Assembly: GCA_016765515.1 (NCBI GenBank)
Contig: JAESPT010000433.1
Span: forward strand, 1-6,792
Reading direction: 5' to 3'
Origin: Sneathiella sp.
GTDB taxonomy: Bacteria > Pseudomonadota > Alphaproteobacteria > Sneathiellales > Sneathiellaceae
DNA: 6,792 nucleotides
The notes beneath the pieces are model-generated. The model was not told the DNA's origin. It saw only the letters and a program-made list of their open reading frames with translations, and ran no database searches. The first letter of the stretch is position 1. The number at the start of each line of letters is the position of its first letter. Positions 1-5,171 of this stretch are shown here, one piece after another. The position numbers and the translations under genes are program-made.

Positions 1-1
1 G

Positions 2-82
2 GATGAAGCCTGGACCAAAATAAAACGGAAATATCGTGCGGATCACGGCTTTATTATCAAAGCGATCGAACAAGTCGATTAA
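2..82 (+). CDS. C-terminal end of an unidentified protein (partial, cut by window edge)
   Basis: An open frame runs from the window edge to a TAA at 80-82 and gives 26 residues, ending in HGFIIKAIEQVD. It contains mixed charged and hydrophobic residues (DEAW near the left edge, then KIKRKYRADHG) and looks protein-like, while the other two forward frames stop early (TGA at 4-6 in frame 1, TAA at 21-23 in frame 3). I do not recognise the family; the tail is too short to carry a diagnostic motif. It converges on the Nfu gene with only 9 nt between the two stop codons, and no terminator hairpin with a T-run is visible there. The short length means an open frame could also arise by chance, so the call is tentative. 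Confidence 0.4.
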   Translation, partial: DEAWTKIKRKYRADHGFIIKAIEQVD

Positions 83-91
83 CGACCTCAA

Positions 92-976
92 TTAGCCAAC
101 ATAGTAAGGATTGGCGCCCCCAGCATGATCCGTCACATCAAGGACCGTTTCTATTGCTGGGACTGCTTTTTTGATTTCAACTTCCACGCCTTGCTTGAGT
201 GTCGCATCAGCCATACCGCAACCTTGGCATCCCCCAGCCATTTCGACATAAGCAATTTCACCTTGAATATCGATCAAGTTAATAACCCCGCCATGAGCCG
301 CGATTGCAGGATTAATGCGTGTCTCAAGCAGAACTCTGATCGTTTCCGCCTCAGGAGTGTTGAGACCGGGTCGATCTCCATTGACGATATCGCTCTCAAC
401 TTGCATCCGGTCAAATTTAACCCGAGTAACTGCTGGCATGAAATGTTTGACGGTATTTTCTATTTTTATTTGCGTACCAAATGCCGGTGTATTGAGACCG
501 GAACTGTCCATCTCCAACACAATCAATCCCTCGGTAGGATCATATGATTTAAAAGAAATATCTCCACCGTCGTCGAGCAATTGAGGGCGAATACGCTCTT
601 CAACCAATGTTCGAACCGCATTTACAATTTCCATATCTGCTGGTGAATAATTCTCAAGTGAAACCTCATCCGCACTACCATTCAATACGGGCATTCCGGC
701 CATATAATGATCCATAACAGCGGCCAACACCATTGGCTTCAACTGAATCCACAGAGCCCCGTTTTCAGAAGTGGGGATTTTAGTAATCGTTACCGATTCC
801 TCATCAAGTTCAACAGCGCGTATTCCAGGTATATCGAAAAGGCGAGACGCTAATGGAGATTTCAAACGCGCCTCTTCAGCATCCTCAAAGGAAACGGAGC
901 CTTTAATCATTACCTGCCGCCCAGGAAGAAATTGCATCCTGTCTTCATTTTCTGAGGGTAATGTTTGAATGAACAT
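92..976 (-). CDS. Nfu/NifU-type Fe-S cluster scaffold/carrier with a degenerate extra NifU domain
   Basis: Cytoplasmic Fe-S cluster scaffold or carrier of the Nfu family, 294 aa. Residues 1-98 form an Nfu N-terminal domain (starts MFIQT, has FLPGR at 16-20, SPLASRLFDIPG at 40-51 and the LKPMVLAAVMDHYMAG helix at 79-94). Residues about 113-187 are a NifU-like domain by fold pattern (VRTLVEERIRPQLLDDGGDI, later KHFMPAV) but the usual CxxC segment is replaced by DSSGLNTPAFG, two residues shorter. Residues about 210-282 are a second, intact NifU domain with the cluster-binding C250-Q-G-C253 followed by ATLKQGVE. C250 and C253 are the only cysteines in the protein. Usual alphaproteobacterial Nfu proteins have one NifU domain and are roughly 100 residues shorter (family knowledge). 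The start is supported by GGAG (complement of 984-987) 7 nt upstream. It probably has its own promoter and is not obviously part of the catabolic cluster upstream. The family call is firm; the client proteins are unknown. Confidence 0.95.
   Translation of the reverse strand: MFIQTLPSENEDRMQFLPGRQVMIKGSVSFEDAEEARLKSPLASRLFDIPGIRAVELDEESVTITKIPTSENGALWIQLKPMVLAAVMDHYMAGMPVLNGSADEVSLENYSPADMEIVNAVRTLVEERIRPQLLDDGGDISFKSYDPTEGLIVLEMDSSGLNTPAFGTQIKIENTVKHFMPAVTRVKFDRMQVESDIVNGDRPGLNTPEAETIRVLLETRINPAIAAHGGVINLIDIQGEIAYVEMAGGCQGCGMADATLKQGVEVEIKKAVPAIETVLDVTDHAGGANPYYVG
357..501 (-). repeat. 13-bp imperfect direct repeat inside the Nfu gene
   Basis: GTGTTGAGACCGG at 357-369 and GTATTGAGACCGG at 489-501 match at 12 of 13 positions. 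They lie 132 bp apart, that is 44 codons in frame. On the coding strand both give the peptide GLNTP, once at residues 160-164, where the middle NifU domain has lost its CxxC segment, and once at 204-208, the linker just before the intact NifU domain. Confidence 0.7.
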
Positions 977-983
977 TAAAAGG

Positions 984-1020
984 CTCCATATTTACACATT
1001 GTCTAATCAACTCATGTCAG
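984..1020 (-). promoter_or_regulatory. Possible sigma70-like promoter and ribosome-binding site of the Nfu gene
   Basis: In the 116-nt gap between the cyclase stop and the Nfu start, the minus strand reads CTGACA (complement of 1015-1020), then 18 nt, then TGTAAA (complement of 991-996), a loose -35/-10 pair. GGAG (complement of 984-987) sits 7 nt before the ATG. The ribosome-binding site is convincing; the promoter is only a partial match. No hairpin plus T-run that would end transcription of the upstream cyclase gene is visible in the gap, so read-through into the Nfu gene is also possible. Confidence 0.3.
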
Positions 1021-1092
1021 CTATCAAATTGCCGGTGTGAAGGCAAGTAGTATCATAAAGATAAGCCTGCACAGGTAATATGCAAGACCGTG

Positions 1093-2103
1093 TTATACGG
1101 TCGCGACGGGATTGGCTGGAGATCCGACAGCTCCGGGCAATCTCAAGGGCGGCGCAGTCAGGAAAAATCGAGAGCGTCCATTTTCTTTCAGCCAGTTATT
1201 GAGAGGCGTTAAGTGCCACAACTCTCCTAAGTGAATCCCTAACTTGAAAAGACAATGTTCATGCAGGGGGAGCGCTGCGCAGCATCCGTCCCCTTCTTTC
1301 GCAGGGTAGGTTTCAACAGCATAATTATCGGCAATGAGCACAGACAGGTTAGTATCTGTTACCCAGTTTAAAAGCTTTCCATCCCGGCCATTCAGCGCTG
1401 CACAAGAATTATGAAGACGTTTTTTATCTGGATTCCCTCCCATTTCAACAATCATCTGGGCAAATCCAGTATGAAGACAAACCATGTCCCCTTCTTCTAC
1501 TTCAATGTTTCCCTTGTCCAGGACCTTCATCAGATCATCATAGCCAACAGCTTTCTTCTCTCGGCCAAAAGCACCTTCCAGATCAATCATCACGCCGCGC
1601 CCTTGCACACCGACTTCAGCCATTTTTTCAATACCAAGGGCATGGGCATACATTCCCTTTTCCCCGTCCGGCCCGCTTATATGCTCACCCGCTCGATAAC
1701 CGTTATAGTAAACGGCTTCAGCAACGCCATCATTATCCGCGTCAAACTCATGACCAACATGAGACAAACCGTCCCATTGAGAGGAATATTGAGTGTGCAA
1801 TAAAACCGCATCATCACTGATGACATCGGTAAAATTAGGAAAATCATCCGATAAAGCGTAACTGGAATTTGGCTTATCGCCTCTGAATGTCGGCTGTAGT
1901 TTCGGCGGGAAACGACCTGAATTGAGAAGATTTCCTCCTGGCAGGTCCAATGGCAGACTTAAACAAAACCGATTGCCCGTTTGAATTTCTATCGCTGCTT
2001 TTTTGATGTGCTCGGCTGTGATCAGATTAAGGCGACCATTTTGATCATCTTCGCCAAAATCGCCCCAATTCGAACCTTCTGGACGGTTTACCCAACGAGT
2101 CAT
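1093..2103 (-). CDS. Cyclase family protein (kynurenine-formamidase-like metal-dependent hydrolase)
   Basis: 336-aa cytoplasmic protein of the cyclase family (Pfam Cyclase, PF04199), whose characterised members include bacterial arylformamidase (KynB) and isatin hydrolase; these hydrolyse amide or ring bonds with a divalent metal. Visible family landmarks are QWDGLSHVGH at 109-118, RGVMIDLEG at 169-177, GDMVCLHTG at 205-213, IADNYAVET at 257-265, LPLHEHCLFKLGI at 278-290 with GELW at 293-296, and the typical C-terminal PGAVGSPANP at 323-332. Against the HxxxHxDxxxH metal motif of KynB, D111 and H115 are kept but the two upstream histidines fall on Q105 and Q109. H281 (or H283) and E294 probably match the later His/Glu pair. 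The QWD version belongs to a recognisable subgroup of annotated cyclase-family proteins, so it may be a real subtype and not a dead enzyme. It is the last gene of the minus-strand run. AAGGA 8 nt before the ATG fixes the start and lies inside a strong stem (see 2106-2162). The substrate is unknown. Confidence 0.92.
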   Translation of the reverse strand: MTRWVNRPEGSNWGDFGEDDQNGRLNLITAEHIKKAAIEIQTGNRFCLSLPLDLPGGNLLNSGRFPPKLQPTFRGDKPNSSYALSDDFPNFTDVISDDAVLLHTQYSSQWDGLSHVGHEFDADNDGVAEAVYYNGYRAGEHISGPDGEKGMYAHALGIEKMAEVGVQGRGVMIDLEGAFGREKKAVGYDDLMKVLDKGNIEVEEGDMVCLHTGFAQMIVEMGGNPDKKRLHNSCAALNGRDGKLLNWVTDTNLSVLIADNYAVETYPAKEGDGCCAALPLHEHCLFKLGIHLGELWHLTPLNNWLKENGRSRFFLTAPPLRLPGAVGSPANPVATV

Positions 2104-2105
2104 AT

Positions 2106-2162
2106 TTTACATCCTTCTTATTATTGTTTCCCTCAGGTTACATTTAATAAAAAGGATGTAAA
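2106..2162 (-). promoter_or_regulatory. 18-bp stem-loop burying the ribosome-binding site of the cyclase gene
   Basis: Arms at 2106-2123 (TTTACATCCTTCTTATTA) and 2145-2162 (TAATAAAAAGGATGTAAA) are inverted copies with 17 of 18 matches and a 21-nt loop. The only mismatch, C2117 against A2151, becomes a G-U wobble in the minus-strand RNA, so the transcript can form 18 continuous pairs. The 3' arm of the RNA contains the Shine-Dalgarno AAGGA (complement of 2112-2116), and the stem ends two nucleotides before the cyclase AUG. The 5' arm supplies the complementary anti-SD. No U-run follows, so this is not an intrinsic terminator. It lies in the 85-nt gap after the class II aldolase gene. The AU-rich stem resembles translation-control or RNA-thermometer hairpins; it could instead be an mRNA-processing or stability element. 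The structure is read directly; its function is inference. Confidence 0.65.
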
Positions 2163-2188
2163 TAGATCTCAGTCATTTAAAAGATTTA

Positions 2189-2962
2189 TTAGTGGCGGAA
2201 ATTACTACCTTTGCGATCAAGCAAACGAAGCAAACCAGCCCATTCAAGAACATTTTTCGACCCTAAATCAGTAAATTGCGCGACGGCAGTTTCACACACT
2301 TCTTTTGGTGGGATAATAACCTCTGACCCGCCACTTAAAGCGTGAATCTGTGCCAAGCAGGATTTTTCCAGATAATAAATCCGCCGAAAGGCTTCAGATA
2401 CAGTGCCGCCAACTGTTAGCAGGCCATGATTGCGAAGAATCATGGCAATATTATCCCCTAAATCCCGGACAAGTCGTTCGCGCTCATCAAGATCTAAAGC
2501 AATCCCCTCATATCCGTGATAGGCAAGACGATTGTAAAACATGAGTGAATTTTGAGTGAGAGGCAACAACCCCTGCTTTTGAGCAGAAACCGCCATTCCG
2601 GCAGCCGTATGGGTATGAATCACACACTCCACATCATGCCGTGCACCATGCACCGCACTATGGATGGTATATCCTGCTGGATTTATCTTAAAAACTGTAT
2701 CATCGAGAATTTTACCATCAATATCCACTTTCACCAGACTGGACGCGGTAATCTCATCAAAGAAAAGCCCGTAGGGATTAATCAGAAATTGATCCGTTGT
2801 TCCTGGAATCCGGGCAGAGATATGGGTGAAAATAAGATCTGTCATATCGTAATGCGCGACGAGTTGATAACAAGCAGCCAAATTAACTCGAATAGCCCAT
2901 TCTTCCTCTGACACTTTGTCCTTGATACGCGGTATCATGCTCGTGACTGTATCCACACCCAT
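2189..2962 (-). CDS. Class II aldolase/adducin family protein
   Basis: 257-aa cytoplasmic protein with the class II aldolase/adducin fold (Pfam PF00596), a Zn-dependent family that includes fuculose-phosphate aldolase, ribulose-phosphate epimerase and sugar-acid decarboxylases. The metal site is complete: H116 and H118 in the HTHT stretch (116-119) and H179 in RNHGLLTVGG (177-186). FTHISARIP (45-53), NPYGLFFDEI (62-71) and NPAGYTIHSAVH (94-105) are further landmarks, and the C-terminus EWAGLLRLLDR (240-250) is typical of the adducin-like branch. The position equivalent to the catalytic Glu73 of E. coli FucA (four residues before the FH/IH histidine) is G97, so retro-aldol chemistry as in FucA is doubtful; many adducin-like members share this NPAG version. 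GAGGA 7 nt before the ATG supports the start. It follows the acyl-CoA dehydrogenase gene after 29 nt and is almost certainly co-transcribed with it. The exact reaction and substrate are not recognisable. Confidence 0.93.
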   Translation of the reverse strand: MGVDTVTSMIPRIKDKVSEEEWAIRVNLAACYQLVAHYDMTDLIFTHISARIPGTTDQFLINPYGLFFDEITASSLVKVDIDGKILDDTVFKINPAGYTIHSAVHGARHDVECVIHTHTAAGMAVSAQKQGLLPLTQNSLMFYNRLAYHGYEGIALDLDERERLVRDLGDNIAMILRNHGLLTVGGTVSEAFRRIYYLEKSCLAQIHALSGGSEVIIPPKEVCETAVAQFTDLGSKNVLEWAGLLRLLDRKGSNFRH

Positions 2963-2991
2963 TTCTCTATCCTCGTTCTAGATTTTCTTTG

Positions 2992-4146
2992 TTAGTTGCC
3001 GACATTCTTCAACATATTGCGGGCAATTACCAGCTGTTGGATTTGTGTCGTTCCTTCATAAAGACGTAACAATCGTACATCGCGATAAAAACGTTCGACT
3101 TTATATTCCGACATATAACCCGCGCCGCCATGAATTTGCACAGCTTTGTCCGCTATTCGCCCGGCAGCTTCTGTTGTGAACATTTTACAACACGCTGCCA
3201 ACATTGGAATCTCTTCACCTGCATCAAAGCGGGCCGCGGCATCCATCGTCATTGCTTTCCCTGCGAATAAATCCGCCTGGCTATCGGCGAGCATGGCCTG
3301 TACGAGCTGGAATTCACCAATTACCTGGCCGAACTGTTTTCTCTCAGACGCATAGGTTAAAGCTTCGTGAATTATTCTTTCAGAAATACCGGTAGAGACG
3401 GAACTAAGATGTAGTCTACCACGATCAAGAACCCGCATAGCCGTATAAAAGCCTTGTCCCTCTTTTTCGCCCATCAATGCAGATGCCGGAATGCGAACAT
3501 CTTCAAAAATGATATCGCTGGTTTGAGTTCCGCGCTGCCCCATCTTGGCATCCGCTTTTGCGATGGTAACACCCGGTGTTTTTGGATCTACCAGAAAAGC
3601 GGAAATGCCCGAGGCGCCTTTCTTGTCTGGGTCGGTACGGGCCATAACCGTCAGCATACCTGCCCGCAGCGCGTTCGTAATAAACCGTTTTGTTCCATTT
3701 AGAACGTAGGAATCTCCATCACGAACCGCGACGGTTCTAAGAGACGCCGCATCTGAACCTGCATCTGGCTCAGTGAGACAAAAGGAAGAACTTATTTCTC
3801 CTGTGGCCAGCCGCGGCAAATATTCCTGTTTCTGTTCTTCTGTTCCGGTCATCACAAGCCCCTGACTGCCAATGCCAACTGTTGTTCCAATAACAGACCG
3901 GAAGGACAAGGATGCCTGACACAATTCGTGAATAACTTCACATTCCTGGCTCATGTTAAGGCCAAGCCCTCCATATTCTTCAGGAATGGACAAGCCAAAA
4001 AGACCAAGGTCTCGCATGTCCTGAATTATACTCTCAGGAACTTCATTGCTCTCTTCAACGATGTCCTCTGCTGGAATAAGTTTTTCGCGCACAAAGCGAC
4101 TTACCGTATCTTTAACTTGTGAAAACGTTTCTGGATCTAACGACAT
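2992..4146 (-). CDS. Acyl-CoA dehydrogenase family protein
   Basis: 384-aa FAD-dependent acyl-CoA dehydrogenase, the usual length for soluble tetrameric members; these introduce an alpha-beta double bond into an acyl-CoA and pass electrons to ETF. The N-terminal helical domain (about 1-118) is followed by the beta domain with CLTEPDAGSD (123-132) and NGTKRFITNA (150-159), then the C-terminal helical domain with DRGRLH (241-246), ERKQFG (268-273), QIHGGAGYM (337-345) and RLYEGTTQIQ (361-370). E364 is in the position of the catalytic base of short/medium-chain enzymes, so the enzyme should be active. The chain length or branched/cyclic preference cannot be read. AAGGA 10 nt before the ATG (complement of 4157-4161) supports the start. 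It is separated from iclR by 78 nt, enough for a separate promoter, but no strong one stands out. Association with a cyclase-family hydrolase, an aldolase-fold enzyme and a TRAP importer suggests a dedicated catabolic step instead of general fatty-acid oxidation. Confidence 0.95.
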   Translation of the reverse strand: MSLDPETFSQVKDTVSRFVREKLIPAEDIVEESNEVPESIIQDMRDLGLFGLSIPEEYGGLGLNMSQECEVIHELCQASLSFRSVIGTTVGIGSQGLVMTGTEEQKQEYLPRLATGEISSSFCLTEPDAGSDAASLRTVAVRDGDSYVLNGTKRFITNALRAGMLTVMARTDPDKKGASGISAFLVDPKTPGVTIAKADAKMGQRGTQTSDIIFEDVRIPASALMGEKEGQGFYTAMRVLDRGRLHLSSVSTGISERIIHEALTYASERKQFGQVIGEFQLVQAMLADSQADLFAGKAMTMDAAARFDAGEEIPMLAACCKMFTTEAAGRIADKAVQIHGGAGYMSEYKVERFYRDVRLLRLYEGTTQIQQLVIARNMLKNVGN

Positions 4147-4224
4147 AACTCATGTGTCCTTCGAGATTTTATTATTATTGATTTGAGGTGTTCATATATT
4201 AAGGAGATAAAGGGGACAAGTATT

Positions 4225-5031
4225 TCAGGCAGGGCCGCACATGATCTCGACACCTCTTGCTAGCGCAACCAATTGAGGCCCTATTTCTTCTCTCAATTTC
4301 TCCTCAGGCACTAGATAAGCTGACCCGCCACAATTAAACGCCATCATATCCCCGTTACTTCGATCAACAACCGGGACACCAACCGCATACGTCGCTCTCT
4401 GCCATTCACCTGCGGAAATACAGTAACCAAAATCATCAAAATCCTTTTGCGCGGTTTCAAATCCTGATTTGATTCGCTTCCAATCACTTCCCGCATGACG
4501 TTTTACATTATCCAGAAGAAAATTCCGTTCCTGTTCGGGGAGCCGACAAAGGAACGCACGCCCCATCGCAGTCGTTGCAATCGGGATATAAGATCCAACT
4601 TCAAGAACAAGGGTGCTGGAAACGCTGCCGCGCACGGCTTCCACGTATAACATCGTTAATTTATCACGCGCACCGAGAGAAACACTATACCCTGTTTGAC
4701 GCGCCATTTCACGCATGGCAGGACCGGCAAAAAGGCGTAACCGACTATTCGCTAAAACGGTATACCCTAGGGTCAGAACAGCAGGCGAAGGCTCGTATCG
4801 CGCTATATCCTCCCGATGAATGAGATACCCCAATTGAACAAGGGTATTGGTGAGCCGAGAAACTGTCGACCGCGGAAGTGAGGTTCTTTTGGCAAGCTCG
4901 TTATTTCCTACAGACCCTTCCCCAGGCCTGAAAGCGCGCAAAACCTCTAAGCCACGCGCTAAAGATGTAACAAAATGCCTATCTTTCTCGGTATTGCTGT
5001 CAGTATTTTCTTCGAACTTTTTTTTTGGCAT
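4225..5031 (-). CDS. IclR family transcriptional regulator
   Basis: 268-aa DNA-binding regulator. The N-terminal winged helix-turn-helix covers about residues 20-82 (SLARGLEVLRAF, then NNELAKRTSLPRSTVSRLTN with the recognition helix near 53-63, and the wing LGYLIHRED). The IclR effector-binding domain covers about 97-265, with LYVEAVRG at 128-135, the conserved TTAMGRAFLC at 153-162 and GYCISAGEW at 202-210. IclR proteins usually bind small organic acids and control adjacent, often divergent, catabolic and transport genes. The head-to-head position against the TAXI-TRAP genes and upstream of three enzyme genes fits a local regulator of both sides, possibly autoregulated. The ribosome-binding site is weak (only GGG before GCCCGATATG). 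Codons 2-5 include a run of nine A (T-run at 5018-5026), which could allow slippage. The ligand is unknown. Confidence 0.96.
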   Translation of the reverse strand: MPKKKFEENTDSNTEKDRHFVTSLARGLEVLRAFRPGEGSVGNNELAKRTSLPRSTVSRLTNTLVQLGYLIHREDIARYEPSPAVLTLGYTVLANSRLRLFAGPAMREMARQTGYSVSLGARDKLTMLYVEAVRGSVSSTLVLEVGSYIPIATTAMGRAFLCRLPEQERNFLLDNVKRHAGSDWKRIKSGFETAQKDFDDFGYCISAGEWQRATYAVGVPVVDRSNGDMMAFNCGGSAYLVPEEKLREEIGPQLVALARGVEIMCGPA

Positions 5032-5083
5032 ATCGGGCCCAAAATATAATCACTATAAAAATTAGATTAGGTTAATAATTTCT

Positions 5084-5119
5084 TGCAGAATATCATTCCG
5101 CTATGCAGAATACCCTTCT
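5084..5119. promoter_or_regulatory. Tandem dyads with 20-bp period, candidate IclR operators
   Basis: TGCAGAATA occurs at 5084-5092 and again at 5104-5112, exactly 20 bp (about two helical turns) apart. Each copy starts a small dyad. The first is GCAGAATATCATTCCGC (5085-5101), which is symmetrical apart from one arm mismatch (A5087/C5099) and the 3-bp centre. The second is AGAA-TACCC-TTCT (5107-5119). Their centres are at 5093 and 5113. Position between iclR and the transporter suits a regulator dimer or tetramer site. Binding is not shown by the sequence itself. Confidence 0.45.
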
Positions 5120-5160
5120 AATGGATTACCGAGAAGAAAAAAATAGTTCCATTATACCTT

Positions 5161-5166
5161 GGGAGG
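5161..5166 (+). promoter_or_regulatory. Strong ribosome-binding site that sets the TAXI protein start
   Basis: GGGAGG is followed by ATAAA and then ATG at 5172. The same frame stays open upstream to an ATG at 5103, but starting there would add 23 mostly polar residues in front of a textbook signal peptide, and that ATG lies within the candidate operator. The 5172 start is therefore chosen. Confidence 0.85.
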
Positions 5167-5171
5167 ATAAA

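Larger units (their letters stand above)
5032..5171. promoter_or_regulatory. Divergent iclR / TAXI-TRAP promoter region
   Basis: 140-nt AT-rich region between two divergent start codons. Towards the transporter, TTGCAG (5083-5088) and CAGAAT (5106-5111) are 17 nt apart and form a weak -35/-10 candidate. Towards iclR, the minus strand has TATAGT and TATATT between 5043 and 5056, possible -10 elements without a good -35. The candidate operator dyads at 5085-5119 would overlap the transporter promoter. Which strand uses which promoter is inference. Confidence 0.55.

Noticed and set aside
65..79. ATCGA-ACAAG-TCGAT small inverted repeat at the convergent gene ends
   Set aside because: The stem is only 5 bp, sits within the coding end of the left gene and has no T-run on either side, so it is not supportable as a terminator.
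1039..1074. AGGC...GCCT complementarity in the gap between the cyclase and Nfu genes, considered as a terminator
   Set aside because: The arms are only about 5 bp with a long loop and no following T-run on the minus strand.
977..1092. Search for a small RNA or small gene in the 116-nt gap
   Set aside because: No open frame with a ribosome-binding site and no convincing hairpin plus T-run is visible; only the Nfu upstream signals are supportable.
1411..1803. 130-residue plus-strand open frame inside the cyclase gene
   Set aside because: The minus-strand frame carries all cyclase-family motifs over the same bases; this is an antisense shadow.
2106..2162. The 18-bp inverted repeat considered as an intrinsic terminator or as insertion-sequence ends
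   Set aside because: No T-run follows the stem on either strand as needed for termination, the stem is AU-rich, and there is no transposase gene or target duplication around it; the 21-nt interior cannot be a mobile element.
5103..5171. Upstream ATG in frame with the TAXI gene, giving a longer protein
   Set aside because: It would put 23 polar residues before a normal signal peptide and lies in the likely promoter/operator; the ATG at 5172 has a strong GGGAGG site.
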